A stretch of DNA of 64,000 bases from Marinobacter persicus (GCF_900114155.1 NZ_FOSC01000012.1:1-64000), one strand, 5' to 3'; counted from the first letter of the stretch, positions 53,816 to 63,906 are shown. The notes: generated by a model not told the origin, from the letters alone. Translations and numbers: made by a program.

Positions 53816-54935
53816 TGTCTGCTCCGGCTGTTTTGACCGTGACTGTCTGGCCATCCTGCAGGTCCGCTGACGGCTCCAGTACCACTTGTTCGCCCTCAGA
53901 CAGGCCTTCGGTGACCGGAATCTTGTCGGTGCCGTTGGCTGGCGGGTTGGCGGTCTTGATCCATTTCAGGTGCACGGCGGTTTCATCGCCGCGTTGTTCC
54001 AGCACCAGGGTGCCGGTTAACTGACCCCGGCGGATCAGCGCGCTTTGTGGCAGTGCCATCCAGTTGCGGGTGCCGACCATACCTTCATCCGGGTTGGGCA
54101 CCAGTACGGTGACCACTTGCCCCGGGGCCAGCGCGCCTTGGTTGCTGTTCAGTGTCAGTCTCAGGCGTTGGCCGGTGGCTTCGTTGTCCAGTGCCGGGAT
54201 AACGCCGGTCAGGTGGGCGGGCAGGGTGTGGCCTTCTTCGCCGGTAATAACCGATACCAGCTGTCCGGGAAGCAGACTGTTGGCAATCCGGCTGGATACC
54301 GGAACGTCGATGCGCAGGGTATCCCGGGCCTCCAGCACCATCAGGGCCTGGCCGGGGCCAACGAAGCTGCCGGCGTCGACCAGTGTTTCCGCCACCAGGC
54401 CATCGAAAGGGGCGGTCAGCCGGGTGTAATCCAGATTGCTTTGCTGGCTCTGCAATTCGGCTTTGGCGGTTTCCAGGCGAGCTTCAAATTCCTGGACCCG
54501 GACACCCGCCTGTTCCATTTTGACCCGGGCAATCAAATCTTCCCCGTATAGCCGTTGCAGTCGTTCATGTTCACGCCGGGCCTGACTCAGGGCCGATTCC
54601 GTCGCCTGGACATTGGCGCGGGCGGCCCGGATGGCGGACTCCACTTCCCGGGAGTCGACGGTTGCCAGGGGTTGGCCGGTGGTCACTGTGTCGCCCGGCT
54701 CCACGTTGACCGTCTCCAGGGTGCCGGACATACGGGTGCTGATCACGGCCCGCCTGCCCGGGCGAACCACCCCGGGCAGGGTGCGGGTGGCGCCGTTTTG
54801 CCAGGGCCGGATTTCGGCCACGGTGACTTCCGGTGTCGGCGTGTTTTTCTTCGCTTCCGGTTCCGGGGGGTCGCCGAAACAGCCGGCCAGAACCAGTAAC
54901 GAGCAGAGCCCCAGGGCCCGGGTGAAAACAGTCAT
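53802..54935 (-). CDS. RND periplasmic adaptor lipoprotein
   Basis: 377 residues. Lipobox LVLAGCF near residue 18. Lipoyl/barrel halves around GTLETVNVEPGDTVTTGQPLATVDSREVESAIRAARANVQATESALSQARREHERLQRLYGEDLIA and YTRLTAPFDGLVAETLVDAGSFVGPGQALMVLEA; helical hairpin between them. Bridges the RND pump to the TolC-like channel. Stop and start overlap both neighbours (ATGA upstream). Confidence 0.93.
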   Translation of the reverse strand: MTVFTRALGLCSLLVLAGCFGDPPEPEAKKNTPTPEVTVAEIRPWQNGATRTLPGVVRPGRRAVISTRMSGTLETVNVEPGDTVTTGQPLATVDSREVESAIRAARANVQATESALSQARREHERLQRLYGEDLIARVKMEQAGVRVQEFEARLETAKAELQSQQSNLDYTRLTAPFDGLVAETLVDAGSFVGPGQALMVLEARDTLRIDVPVSSRIANSLLPGQLVSVITGEEGHTLPAHLTGVIPALDNEATGQRLRLTLNSNQGALAPGQVVTVLVPNPDEGMVGTRNWMALPQSALIRRGQLTGTLVLEQRGDETAVHLKWIKTANPPANGTDKIPVTEGLSEGEQVVLEPSADLQDGQTVTVKTAGADNGKR

Positions 54936-56242
54936 TGGTAGTCATTCCCTAACGCCAGAAGTGGATCACGGCCGTGCTGGAGGTGATGGTTCATGGCGGC
55001 CAGCACCGCCTGATAGCGGCTGTCAATCAAGGTGGCCCGTTCCCGGTCAAGCCGGGCCCGGGCGGTCAGCAGGTCGGTCATGGAGCCGAGGTTTTCCTGA
55101 TAGCGGCGGCTGGCCAGCCGGGCGGCTTTTTCGGCCGCTTTGACCGACTTGCCGGCAGCCTGCCAGGCACTGAAGCCGGCCTGCCACTGGCTGGCGGCAA
55201 TGGCCTGTTCACGGTCTATGCGCCGCCGGGTTTCTTCCAGTTCAGTGCGGATTTTGTCGGCAGCGGCCCGGGCTTCGGCAATGCGGCCCTGACGGCCCAG
55301 GCCATCAAACAGGGTCCATTGCAGGTTCACGGCCACCAGCCAGCCATCGGCGTTGTCGTCCAGCAGTTCGTTGCCATGGGCCCATTGCTGGCGGGCCAGC
55401 AGATTGACCCGGGGCAGCCACTCCGCCTCGGTGGCGCGGGTTTGCTGGTCGGCGGCCCGGGCGGCCAGCTGGCGGGCCTCCAGGTCTTTGCGCGGTGCGC
55501 CTTGGCCGCTTTCCATGGGCGGTGCCGGTTGCGGCAAGCCGGTCTCCAGTGTCAGTGGCTCGCGGGGGGCCATGCCCAGCAGGGATTTCAGCTGGTATTC
55601 GGCCTCCCGGGCGGCGGCTTCGGCCTGGCTGATTCGGGCCTGTGCCGCTGCCAGTTCGGCCCGGGCCTGCTCCACATCCAGTCGGGCGGCCATGCCCTGT
55701 TGATAACTGCCTTCGGCCATCTGTACGGCCTGTCGGGCGGCATCACTGGCTTGTTCCGCGGCGTTTTGCCGGCTTCTCAGGCGCAGGATATTGAAGTAAC
55801 GGCGCGCCACTTCCAGGCGCAGGGCCTGCTGCCCCCATTGCCGGGCCTGGCGCCGGGCATCCAGTTTCAGGCTGGCGGCTTCCCGTTGTTTGAGGGCATC
55901 GGCGTTGAAAACCGGCTGCACCAGTTGTACGCCGGTAACGGCGCCCTCCACCGGGCCGAGATCGGCTTGCCTGAGGCCGGTGGGGCTGGTCTGGTCAGGT
56001 ACCGGTACACCGGTGATCAGGCTGGAATCGGCCCGCAGCCAGCTGGTGTCCGCGCTCAGGGTGGGTAAAAACGCCTGGGCGGTCCGGGTGTGCTGGGCTT
56101 CGGCCTGGCGGGTTTCGGCCTCCAGGGTTTGCAGAGTGGTGGCCTGTTCCCTGGCAATCACCAGTGCCTCATCCAGCGACAGGGCGCTGGCGGCGCCGGG
56201 TATCATCATTACAGCTGCGGTAAAAGCCCGTATAGAACGCAA
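54932..56242 (-). CDS. TolC-family outer-membrane channel protein
   Basis: 436 residues from TTG 56242 (GGGAG upstream; signal peptide AFTAAVMMIPGAASA follows). The preceding open frame (to 56314) contains a promoter-like region rather than coding sequence. Two OEP repeats: LSLDEALVIAREQATTLQTLEAETRQAEAQ ... DTSWLR, and the second with LARQQWAHGNELLDDNADGWLVAVNLQWTLFDG. Trimeric channel. First gene of a three-gene efflux operon in the order channel-adaptor-pump. Confidence 0.9.
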   Translation of the reverse strand: MRSIRAFTAAVMMIPGAASALSLDEALVIAREQATTLQTLEAETRQAEAQHTRTAQAFLPTLSADTSWLRADSSLITGVPVPDQTSPTGLRQADLGPVEGAVTGVQLVQPVFNADALKQREAASLKLDARRQARQWGQQALRLEVARRYFNILRLRSRQNAAEQASDAARQAVQMAEGSYQQGMAARLDVEQARAELAAAQARISQAEAAAREAEYQLKSLLGMAPREPLTLETGLPQPAPPMESGQGAPRKDLEARQLAARAADQQTRATEAEWLPRVNLLARQQWAHGNELLDDNADGWLVAVNLQWTLFDGLGRQGRIAEARAAADKIRTELEETRRRIDREQAIAASQWQAGFSAWQAAGKSVKAAEKAARLASRRYQENLGSMTDLLTARARLDRERATLIDSRYQAVLAAMNHHLQHGRDPLLALGNDYQ

Positions 56243-56402
56243 ATAAACTCCCTGTCTGCTCCGGTGGATCGACCCCGGCAGTATATCACCGAAGGTCTTG
56301 TATGGGTTTTCCATGGTATTGAATTCCGGGTTCTGACCCCCATTTCCCTGTTAGCAAAAAGGTTTCCCGGGTCAGACTGGGTTGGCCCTGCCGGCTCCTT
56401 CG

Positions 56403-56439
56403 ATAGATGAAGGCTATCCGGTTTGTCGGAATTATCAAT
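56403..56439 (+). promoter_or_regulatory. Putative OxyR binding site upstream of ahpC
   Basis: ATAG-N7-CTAT-N7-GTCG-N7-CAAT follows the four-element OxyR pattern ATAG-N7-CTAT-N7-ATAG-N7-CTAT, with the first two elements exact and the last two partial. TATAGT (56463-56468) downstream is a fitting -10; there is no good -35, as expected for an activated promoter. Confidence 0.65.
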
Positions 56440-56522
56440 TTTCGGCAAGACAAAAAAGCCAGTATAGTTTTGAACCGTTAATTCATTGATCAGTAAATCC
56501 ATTAAACAGGAGTTATCTTTAC

Positions 56523-57086
56523 ATGGGTATCATCAACAGCGAGATCAAACCGTTCAACGCCACCGCTTTCAAGAATGGTGAGTTTGTTGAAATCAGCGAT
56601 GCGGATGTAAAAGGCAAGTGGGCGGTATTTTTCTTCTACCCGGCTGACTTCACTTTCGTATGCCCGACCGAGCTGGGCGATGTGGCCGACAAGTACGAAG
56701 AGCTGCAGAAGCTGGGCGTGGAAGTGTTCTCTGTGTCCACAGACACCCACTTCACCCACAAAGCGTGGCACGACAGCTCCGAGACCATCGGCAAGATCCA
56801 GTACTACATGGTAGGTGACCAGACCGGCACCATCACCAACAACTTCGGTGTGATGCGTGAAGGCCAGGGCCTGGCAGACCGTGCTACTTTCCTGATCGAT
56901 CCGGATGGTGTTATCCAGGCAATGGAAATCACTGCTGAAGGCATTGGCCGTGACGCAGACGACCTGCTGCGCAAGGTGAAAGCCGCTCAGTACGTTCGCA
57001 ACCATCCTGGTGAAGTTTGCCCGGCCAAGTGGAAGGAAGGCGAAGAAACTCTGGCTCCGTCTCTGGACCTGGTTGGCAAGATCTAA
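56523..57086 (+). CDS. ahpC: Alkyl hydroperoxide reductase subunit C (2-Cys peroxiredoxin)
   Basis: 187 residues. Peroxidatic C47 in [12 protein letters not shown], resolving Cys in [10 protein letters not shown] (about 166). Reduces H2O2 and organic peroxides. GGAGTT before the ATG. A clear terminator follows, then ahpF with its own leader. Confidence 0.97.
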   Translation: MGIINSEIKPFNATAFKNGEFVEISDADVKGKWAVFFFYPADFTFVCPTELGDVADKYEELQKLGVEVFSVSTDTHFTHKAWHDSSETIGKIQYYMVGDQTGTITNNFGVMREGQGLADRATFLIDPDGVIQAMEITAEGIGRDADDLLRKVKAAQYVRNHPGEVCPAKWKEGEETLAPSLDLVGKI

Positions 57087-57115
57087 GCGTACCTTTTCAG
57101 GTCATGCTTTGGAGA

Positions 57116-57140
57116 AAGGCCCGCTTTGCGGGCCTTTTTC
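57116..57140 (+). terminator. Terminator of ahpC
   Basis: AAAGGCCCGC-TTT-GCGGGCCTTT followed by TT, a compact strong Rho-independent terminator. Confidence 0.9.
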
Positions 57141-57306
57141 GGTTCTGGCAATGGTTTTGTTGAGTAATATAGAGAGTGGCTATTGATTGTTTCGGTGTAA
57201 TCAATTTGAGCTTCTGATAGCCAGCCTTTATCTTACTTCCATCTTCAGAACACGAATCTTTTGAATTCAGCCAGTTAGATTTACGACATAAAGGGGAAGA
57301 CCGAAC

Positions 57307-58875
57307 ATGTTGGATGCGAACATCAAGCAACAGCTCAAGGCGTACATGGAAAAGCTGCAGCAGCCGATTGAGCTGGTGGCGGCGTATGACGACAGTGACA
57401 AGTCCCAGGAACTGAAGCAGCTGCTGGAAGAAATCGAGCCGATGTCCAGCAAGATCGGCCTGCGCACCGAAAGCGACCAGCGTGTGCGTCGTCCGTCGTT
57501 TGCCATCCAGCGTGTCGGCACCGATGTGAGCGTCCGTTTCGCCGGCATTCCCATGGGCCACGAGTTTACCTCGCTGGTGCTGGCCCTGTTGCAGGTGGGT
57601 GGTCATCCGTCCAAGGCGTCTCAGGAGCTGATCGAGCAGATTCAGGATCTGGACGAGGATCTGGAGTTTGAAACCTACTATTCCCTGTCCTGTCAGAACT
57701 GTCCGGATGTGGTGCAGGCGCTGAACCTGATCAGCATCCTCAACCCGAAGGTCAAGCACACCTCCATTGACGGTGCGCTGTTCCAGGACGAAGTGGAGCG
57801 TCGCGAAGTGATGGCGGTGCCCAGTGTCTTCCTGAACGGTGAATCCTGGGGCCAGGGCCGCATGACCCTGGAAGAGATTGTCGCCAAACTGGACACCAAT
57901 TCCGCGGCCAAGGAAGCCAAGAAAATCAACGAGCGCGATCCGTTCGAAGTGCTGGTGATTGGCGGCGGCCCGGCTGGTGCGTCTGCGGCGATTTACTCGG
58001 CCCGTAAAGGCATTTCCACCGGTATTGCCGCCGAGCGTTTCGGTGGCCAGGTGGCCGACACCATGGGCATCGAGAACCTGATTTCCGTGCCCTACACCGA
58101 AGGCCCGAAACTGGTCGCGGCCATGGAACAGCACGTTAACGAATACGATGTGGACATCATGAACATGCAGCGCGCCGAGGAGCTGATTCCGGCGAAAGAA
58201 AAGGGTGGCCTGCACGAGGTTCGTCTGGCCAACGGCGCGTCGCTCAAGTCCAAAACCATCGTGTTGTCCACCGGTGCCCGCTGGCGCCAGATGGGCGTGC
58301 CGGGTGAAGAGGAGTATCGCAACAAGGGCGTGGCCTACTGTCCGCACTGCGACGGCCCGCTGTTCAAGGGCAAGCGCGTGGCGGTGATCGGCGGCGGCAA
58401 CTCCGGCGTGGAAGCGGCTATCGACCTGGCTGGCATTGTCGGCCACGTGACGCTGATCGAATTCGGCGATGAAATGAAGGCCGACGAGGTACTGCAGCGC
58501 AAACTGCGGAGCCTGGACAACGTGAAGATCATCACCTCCGGACAGACCACCGAGATTGTCGGTGAAAACGGCAAGGTCAGCGGCCTGAACTACACAGATC
58601 GCAAGACCGGTGACGAGCACCACGTGGAGCTGGAAGGCGTGTTCGTACAGATCGGTTTGGTACCGAACACCGAATGGCTGAAAGGTGGTCCGGTTGAGCT
58701 GAGCCAGTACGGTGAAATCATCGTAAATGACCGTAACGAAACCTCGGTTCCGGGCATCTATGCGGCTGGCGACGTGACCACCGTGCCCTACAAGCAGATC
58801 GTGATTTCCATGGGTGAAGGCTCCAAGGCCGCCCTGAGCGCCTTCGACTTCATCATCCGCAACTCCGCGGAGTAA
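57307..58875 (+). CDS. ahpF: Alkyl hydroperoxide reductase subunit F
   Basis: 522 residues. N-terminal double thioredoxin-like domain (1-195) with redox pair in [15 protein letters not shown], then FAD/NADH domain with [20 protein letters not shown], the second CxxC in [12 protein letters not shown], and the NADH fold [18 protein letters not shown]. Passes electrons from NADH to AhpC. Separate transcript likely because of the terminator. Confidence 0.97.
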   Translation: MLDANIKQQLKAYMEKLQQPIELVAAYDDSDKSQELKQLLEEIEPMSSKIGLRTESDQRVRRPSFAIQRVGTDVSVRFAGIPMGHEFTSLVLALLQVGGHPSKASQELIEQIQDLDEDLEFETYYSLSCQNCPDVVQALNLISILNPKVKHTSIDGALFQDEVERREVMAVPSVFLNGESWGQGRMTLEEIVAKLDTNSAAKEAKKINERDPFEVLVIGGGPAGASAAIYSARKGISTGIAAERFGGQVADTMGIENLISVPYTEGPKLVAAMEQHVNEYDVDIMNMQRAEELIPAKEKGGLHEVRLANGASLKSKTIVLSTGARWRQMGVPGEEEYRNKGVAYCPHCDGPLFKGKRVAVIGGGNSGVEAAIDLAGIVGHVTLIEFGDEMKADEVLQRKLRSLDNVKIITSGQTTEIVGENGKVSGLNYTDRKTGDEHHVELEGVFVQIGLVPNTEWLKGGPVELSQYGEIIVNDRNETSVPGIYAAGDVTTVPYKQIVISMGEGSKAALSAFDFIIRNSAE

Positions 58876-58886
58876 GTTGTTCACAC

Positions 58887-58951
58887 AGGCCTGACGGGTT
58901 CAGGCCTCCCCTTCAGCCGGTGCCTGCAGCAATGCGGTCGCCGGTTTTTTT
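58887..58951 (+). terminator. Hairpins and T run after ahpF
   Basis: AGGCCTGA/TCAGGCCT (58887-58907) is followed by a second stem, CCGGTG/CGCCGG, that leads into a run of seven T at 58945-58951. The latter is the functional-looking terminator. Confidence 0.65.
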
Positions 58952-59032
58952 ATGCCTGGCATGGTTTGCAAAGCCTGTCCGGTTACCAGGCCACTCTGCT
59001 AGTCTGGCATCAGGTTCACCAAGAGTAATTTC

Positions 59033-59623
59033 ATGACCGACTTTTTCACCGACATGACGCTGGCGCAAATGCTTGGCCAGATCGCCGGCCTGTTTGCCCT
59101 GGGCTTTTGCATCGCCGGATTTGCCAACAAGAACGACGACCGGCTGATGGTGTTGCTGATTTCCGCCAACGTCGCCTTCGTGCTGATGTTTGCCTTCTTT
59201 CAGAGTTGGACGGCGGCGGCACTGACACTGCTGGTGATTGTGCGGATTGAGCTGGCCCGGAGGTTTCAGGGTAACTGGCGGCTGATGCTTGGTTTACTGG
59301 CTGTTAGCGGCCTGGCCGCCTGGGCCACCTGGCAATCGATCACCGACATTTTTGCCGTGCTGGCCATGACCTTCGGCACCGTGGGCATGTTCATGCTGCG
59401 GGGCATTCCCCTGCGTATCATGTTGGGCCTGGCTGCATTCTCCTGGATGCTCAACAACATCGTGATTGGCTCTGTCGGGGGCATGCTGGCTGAGGCCATG
59501 GTGCTGGTAACCAACATCATCACTATCATCCGGCTGTACCGCCTGCGGGAAAAATTTCCGGAGGTGGTGTCGGGTACCGTTGTTAGCCCCGACAGCGGGC
59601 AGGAAGAGTCTGCCGGTCGTTAG
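59033..59623 (+). CDS. YgjV-family inner-membrane protein
   Basis: 196 residues, about six membrane helices. LAQMLGQIAGLFALGFCIAGFANKNDDRLMVLLISANVAFVLMFAFF is the family start; DIFAVLAMTFGTVGMFMLRGIPLRIMLGLAAFSWMLNNI follows. Function unknown. Converges with dsbG, 6 bases apart. Confidence 0.82.
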   Translation: MTDFFTDMTLAQMLGQIAGLFALGFCIAGFANKNDDRLMVLLISANVAFVLMFAFFQSWTAAALTLLVIVRIELARRFQGNWRLMLGLLAVSGLAAWATWQSITDIFAVLAMTFGTVGMFMLRGIPLRIMLGLAAFSWMLNNIVIGSVGGMLAEAMVLVTNIITIIRLYRLREKFPEVVSGTVVSPDSGQEESAGR

Positions 59624-59629
59624 CCCGGG

Positions 59630-60406
59630 TCAGGGTCTGGCGCCAAACATCCTTTCGATGGCTTGCGGGTTGGGCAGGCCCTGCACCATTTGTACCTTGC
59701 CGTCATCGGTTTTATAAATCGTGCTGGGTGTGGCCTGTAATCCCAGTTTTTGCATCAGCTGGTTATTGGCTTTTACATCGAGATGAGCGTTGCTTACTTT
59801 CTGGCGGTCTACATCAATACCACCTTGCCGGTAGCGGCTTTGATGTTCTTTGAGCGCCTCTTCGGGATTATCGCTGCCCAGAATAGTGGCGGCCTTGGTG
59901 AGACTGTCTTCTTTTAAAATACCAACCATGATGTGGCGAAGCTGAACCTTGCCGGCCTCGATCCAGGGTTTGGCCTGCTCCCGGAAGCGGTGGCAGTAGG
60001 GGCAGTTGGGGTCGGTGAAGGTGTAGACAATGGTGTCTGCGTCTTCAGCGCCGTCCCGCACCCAGTTGCTTTCTTCCAGTTCCGGCCAGGCTTCTGCGAA
60101 TTTCGGGCCGGTTACCAGTTCGTCGATACTGGCTTTACTCAGGTTCTGGCCGTCTTTGTCCAGCAGGGTGCCGACGATCACGTGATCGCCGTCCGGCGTC
60201 AGGTAGAAGGCCAGTGAACGGCCCTGTATTTCACCCACGTAGCCGGTCATGCCACCAGGGGCTTCGAAGCTCTCGACCACGCTCACACCCTGTTCTTCCA
60301 GTGCCTGGATGGGCTCGGGATAGGACTCTGCCTGTACGCTGGCAGCCAGCAGTGTGGAAGCCAGGGCGCTGCTTTGTAGCAGGCGGCGGAACATCGGGTT
60401 AGTCAT
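59630..60406 (-). CDS. dsbG: Thiol:disulfide isomerase DsbG (DsbC/DsbG family)
   Basis: 258 residues with signal peptide. Dimerisation domain (about 30-90), then FTDPNCPYCHRFREQAKPWIEAGKVQLRHIMVGILKEDS with the active-site CPYC and the cis-Pro loop LGLQATPSTIYK. Repairs or protects single-Cys proteins in the periplasm. The start overlaps the stop of the TlpA-fusion gene by 8 bases, so the fusion probably is its electron donor. Confidence 0.9.
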   Translation of the reverse strand: MTNPMFRRLLQSSALASTLLAASVQAESYPEPIQALEEQGVSVVESFEAPGGMTGYVGEIQGRSLAFYLTPDGDHVIVGTLLDKDGQNLSKASIDELVTGPKFAEAWPELEESNWVRDGAEDADTIVYTFTDPNCPYCHRFREQAKPWIEAGKVQLRHIMVGILKEDSLTKAATILGSDNPEEALKEHQSRYRQGGIDVDRQKVSNAHLDVKANNQLMQKLGLQATPSTIYKTDDGKVQMVQGLPNPQAIERMFGARP

Positions 60407-61280
60407 TGGCGGGGATCTCCTTGTCGGGGGATTCTTTCAGGTATGCGGGGTCAAAGCGCTCCAGATTGCGCGCCAGGCTGGCGTTGGACAGCTCGCCCAT
60501 GTGGCTGTCCACCAGTTTGCCCCCGGCGTTATAGAACAGGGTGGTGGGCAGGCCGTGGCTGCCAACCACCTGGCCGAAGCTGCCTTGCTGGTCGGTCAGC
60601 ACATTGTTCAGGTTCAGCGAGTGTTCGTTCAGAAATTGCCGGATGGTTTCTGCATGCTCGCCCTGGTTGGCAAAGACAAAACGCACGTTGGGGTAACGAG
60701 CCTGAGCCTCTTCCAGCACGGGCATCTCCCGGATGCAGGGTGGGCACCAGGTGGCCCAGAGGTTGACCACCACGGGCTTGCCGCCGGCGATGGCGGCCAG
60801 GCTGGCGGGCTGGCCATCCAGGGTGGCCACCTGCACATCCGGCAGCCCGCTGGTTTGCTGGTTGATCAGGGTAATGCCGCCAAAGGTGAACCCCCAGGTG
60901 ACTGCACCGGCCACCAGGGCCGTGGCCAGGGGCCTGCGAACCGCGCTGCGCCGCCACATCAGCACGCCAGTGAACACCAGGGCGGCGATAACGCCGGTGA
61001 TCATGTCAAAACCGCCATCACGGATATCGACCATGCCGAGCCAGTCGCCCCGATACTGCTCGAAATACTGCACCACAAAGCCGATGCGGGCGAACACCAT
61101 GGCCACCAGGAAGATGTCAGCCAGGCTGCCGGCCACGGGAATTTTCCGTTTACGCCCGGCAATGGCGCCGGCCACCAGCGCCACGGCAAAGGCGATCATC
61201 AGAAGTACGTGTTCAACCGACAGGCTAAGCGGGCCCACACCAACGCTGAGCATGGCATCTCCAATTTCCAGGGGTTTCAA
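60399..61280 (-). CDS. Membrane thioredoxin: Lgt-like N terminus fused to TlpA domain
   Basis: 293 residues. About 1-130 is an integral membrane domain resembling prolipoprotein diacylglyceryl transferase (AGAIAGRKRKIPVAGSLADIFLVAMVFARIGFVVQYFEQYRG). A TlpA/ResA-like thioredoxin follows (about 150-280) with VVNLWATWCPPCIREMPVLEEAQARYP, active site CPPC, and GLPTTLF. It likely reduces periplasmic DsbG, taking electrons from DsbD or a quinol. The Lgt-like part lacks the family's full catalytic set as far as I can see, so a structural or redox role is more likely. Start may also be the ATG nine codons in. Confidence 0.78.
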   Translation of the reverse strand: MKPLEIGDAMLSVGVGPLSLSVEHVLLMIAFAVALVAGAIAGRKRKIPVAGSLADIFLVAMVFARIGFVVQYFEQYRGDWLGMVDIRDGGFDMITGVIAALVFTGVLMWRRSAVRRPLATALVAGAVTWGFTFGGITLINQQTSGLPDVQVATLDGQPASLAAIAGGKPVVVNLWATWCPPCIREMPVLEEAQARYPNVRFVFANQGEHAETIRQFLNEHSLNLNNVLTDQQGSFGQVVGSHGLPTTLFYNAGGKLVDSHMGELSNASLARNLERFDPAYLKESPDKEIPAND

Positions 61281-61615
61281 TGAATACGGGGGCTACTGAC
61301 CGCTACTGTCGGCCTAGGTTCCCGCCGATGGCATACTGAAGTGATTACTGTGGCACCGGTAGCTGAGGCCCCTAGTAAAACATAGATAGCTATTCAGTGG
61401 GCGGTCTGTTATCGTGCCTTCATCCTGCCTCTAAGGATTCCGCAGTTTCCGGCAAAACGCCACCTTGCGAACTATCCAAACGACCTTCCAGAGGACGTCA
61501 CCCCGTATTTGGTGCGTGACCGTAGTCGTCTTTTTATTCCATGAATGTTCATGGCTCTGCCCGCATTCGCCGCTCCGGTGTTCGTGGAGGCAGACTAATC
61601 AAGAGTACATCGTAT
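61281..61615. other. Long leader upstream of rhlE
   Basis: 335 bases without a gene between the TlpA fusion and rhlE. It must contain the rhlE promoter and a long untranslated region; rhlE-type helicase mRNAs are often cold-regulated through such leaders. The open frame running into the leader from 61541 has poor coding character. No defined riboswitch is recognised. Confidence 0.45.
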
Positions 61616-62944
61616 ATGAGTTTTTCTTCCCTCGGTTTGTCCGAGCAGCTGGTTCGTGCCACGTCCGATCAGGGTTATGAAACCCCGTCTCCCATCCAGC
61701 AGCAGGCCATTCCTGCGGTGTTGTCTGGCAAAGACGTCATGGCGGCGGCCCAGACCGGCACCGGTAAAACCGCCGGATTTACCCTGCCATTGCTGCAGCG
61801 CCTGGCGGAAAAGCCGCGCACCGGCAAAGGTCCGCGTGCGCTGATCCTGGCGCCGACCCGCGAGCTGGCGGCCCAGGTACACGATAGCGTGAACCAGTAC
61901 AGCAAATACGTGCCCACCAAGGCGGCCGTGGTGTTCGGCGGTGTGAAGATCAATCCGCAGATGATGAAGCTGCGCAAGGGCCTGGACGTGCTGGTAGCTA
62001 CCCCAGGCCGTTTGATGGATTTGTATCAGCAGAACGCCGTGCGTTTTGATGAAGTGGAAATCCTGGTACTGGACGAAGCCGACCGCATGCTGGACATGGG
62101 CTTTATCCGCGACATCCGCAAGATTCTTGCGATGCTGCCGCCCAAGCGCCAGAATCTGCTGTTTTCCGCGACTTTCTCCGGCGAGATCCGCAAGCTGGCC
62201 GAAGGGCTGCTGCATAATCCGGTTCAGGTGGAAGTGGCGGCCCGTAACACCACCGCCGAAAAGGTGAAGCAGTCTGTTTACCCGGTGGACCAGAGCCAGA
62301 AAACCGCGCTACTGAGCAAACTGGTGCGTGACAACGCCTGGGAGCAGGTGCTGGTGTTTACCCGCACCAAGCACGGCGCCAACCGCCTGACCCAGAAGCT
62401 GGAGCGGGACGGTATTACCGCCGCCGCTATCCATGGCAACAAGTCCCAGGGTGCCCGCACCCGGGCGCTGTCCAACTTCAAAGCGGGTGAAGTGCGCGTG
62501 TTGGTAGCGACCGACATCGCCGCCCGTGGTCTGGACATCAAGCAGCTGCCGCAGGTGGTGAACTTTGAGCTGCCGAATGTGCCGGAAGACTACGTTCACC
62601 GCATCGGCCGCACCGGCCGTGCGGGCGAGAGTGGCCATGCGCTGTCACTGGTCAGTGCCGATGAAGGCAAGCAACTGGCGGGCATCGAGAAGCTGATTAA
62701 AAAGCAGCTGCCGCGCACGGAAATCGAAGGCTTCGAGCCGCAGAACAACCTGCCGGTGAAGCCCAAGGCCAAGGCCGACCCGAGCAAGGCCCGGGGCCGC
62801 AAGCCTCAGGGTGCCAACAAGGGCAAGAGCTTTGGCCCGAAACCGGCGGGCCGTTCAGGTGCCGGTCGCGGCCGGGGTGGCGCCGGCGGCGCGGGACAGG
62901 CTCAGGGCAGAGGCCGTCCGGGTCAGCAGCGCCGTAGCGCCTGA
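61616..62944 (+). CDS. rhlE: DEAD-box RNA helicase RhlE
   Basis: 442 residues. Q motif and Walker [56 protein letters not shown] in [18 protein letters not shown] in [11 protein letters not shown]; second lobe with [28 protein letters not shown] and [10 protein letters not shown]. The Gly/Arg-rich basic tail (residues about 385-442) is typical of RhlE. ATP-dependent RNA unwinding, ribosome assembly and RNA turnover. Confidence 0.95.
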   Translation: MSFSSLGLSEQLVRATSDQGYETPSPIQQQAIPAVLSGKDVMAAAQTGTGKTAGFTLPLLQRLAEKPRTGKGPRALILAPTRELAAQVHDSVNQYSKYVPTKAAVVFGGVKINPQMMKLRKGLDVLVATPGRLMDLYQQNAVRFDEVEILVLDEADRMLDMGFIRDIRKILAMLPPKRQNLLFSATFSGEIRKLAEGLLHNPVQVEVAARNTTAEKVKQSVYPVDQSQKTALLSKLVRDNAWEQVLVFTRTKHGANRLTQKLERDGITAAAIHGNKSQGARTRALSNFKAGEVRVLVATDIAARGLDIKQLPQVVNFELPNVPEDYVHRIGRTGRAGESGHALSLVSADEGKQLAGIEKLIKKQLPRTEIEGFEPQNNLPVKPKAKADPSKARGRKPQGANKGKSFGPKPAGRSGAGRGRGGAGGAGQAQGRGRPGQQRRSA

Positions 62945-62968
62945 TAGCCGGATTTCGTGAAATAAAAA

Positions 62969-63000
62969 ACGGGCAGGGTGCCAAAACCCTGCCCGTTTTT
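62969..63000 (+). terminator. Terminator of rhlE
   Basis: ACGGGCAGGGT pairs with ACCCTGCCCGT over a 6-base loop and is followed by a T run; Rho-independent. Confidence 0.92.
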
Positions 63001-63030
63001 TGTTATCCGTAATCTGGGTTCTCCAGACAC

Positions 63031-63055
63031 AAAAAAGCGGGGCCGAAGCCCCGCT
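63031..63055 (-). terminator. Terminator of ompW
   Basis: AGCGGGGC-CGAA-GCCCCGCT; read on the minus strand the loop is TTCG and the stem is followed by TTTTTT. Placed 56 bases after the ompW stop. Confidence 0.92.
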
Positions 63056-63110
63056 CAGGAGAACGCACCATGGCAGCCGTCAGGTCCGAGGCTGCCGGGT
63101 ACGGGGATGC

Positions 63111-63842
63111 TTAGAACTTGTAGGTCATACCGATCATGTAGACCATCGGGTCGATTTCTACTTCGAATTCGTCGGTTTTTGCGGACGTTCCATTGTCAAA
63201 ATCAGCTGTAACGGTTGCGTCAGTGTTGATGTCAGCCCACCAGAGGGCAGCGTTCAGACCAAAGTTGTCACTCAGCATGTAATCCATGCCGAGCTCAACT
63301 GCTACGCCTACACTGTCATCAAGGTCGAGAGACGTTCCTGTAACATTACCTAGTGACTTGTACTCATCTGCTACAGCGCCAGTCAATGTATCAGAAGTTT
63401 TTTCTTCGAAGAAAACGGTATAGTTAATACCAATACCCGCATACGGCTGGAACTTGGAAGAAGAACTCATCGGGAAATATTGCAGAGTGATCGTGGGTGG
63501 CAAGTGCTTGGTTTCACCCAGATTAAGATCACTGGAAAGGTCTCCGCCCCCATTGATGTCGTGCTTAAAGGGAGTTGCAGCTAGAATTCCCAAACCCAAG
63601 TTCTCGGTAAACATGTAGGTGGCACGGATCCCTAGCTGGGTATTGGAATCAACAGTTACCTTGGAATCAGCACCGGAAAGTAGCGGATTGCCCCCCAGGG
63701 TGATTGAGTCACTAGAATCATCCGGCGCCACATGCACCGCACCGCCACGAACTACAAAATTACCAGCCTCAAACGCCTGGGCAGCCGGAGCGACTGCCAT
63801 GACTGCTGCTGCCAGAACGCCTACTTTGAAACTACGGGACAT
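63111..63842 (-). CDS. ompW: Outer-membrane protein OmpW
   Basis: 243 residues. Signal peptide VGVLAAAVMAVAPAAQA, then FEAGNFVVRGGAVHVAPDDSS, ATYMFTENLGLGILAATPFKHDI, LPPTITLQYFPM, FQPYAGIGINYTVFFEE and the C-terminal MVYMIGMTYKF, the OmpW eight-stranded barrel pattern. Transport of small hydrophobic compounds; abundant in hydrocarbon-using marine bacteria. GAGGAGTAAAGG before the start. Confidence 0.93.
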   Translation of the reverse strand: MSRSFKVGVLAAAVMAVAPAAQAFEAGNFVVRGGAVHVAPDDSSDSITLGGNPLLSGADSKVTVDSNTQLGIRATYMFTENLGLGILAATPFKHDINGGGDLSSDLNLGETKHLPPTITLQYFPMSSSSKFQPYAGIGINYTVFFEEKTSDTLTGAVADEYKSLGNVTGTSLDLDDSVGVAVELGMDYMLSDNFGLNAALWWADINTDATVTADFDNGTSAKTDEFEVEIDPMVYMIGMTYKF

Positions 63843-63906
63843 AGCCTTTACTCCTCGTGTATGAATAATCTATGACCGTAATGTAATCCCCATGGCCTCA
63901 GGGATC

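Noticed and set aside
57097-58884. 595-residue open frame on the minus strand
   Set aside because: Antisense shadow of ahpF; it runs over the ahpC terminator and has no family resemblance.
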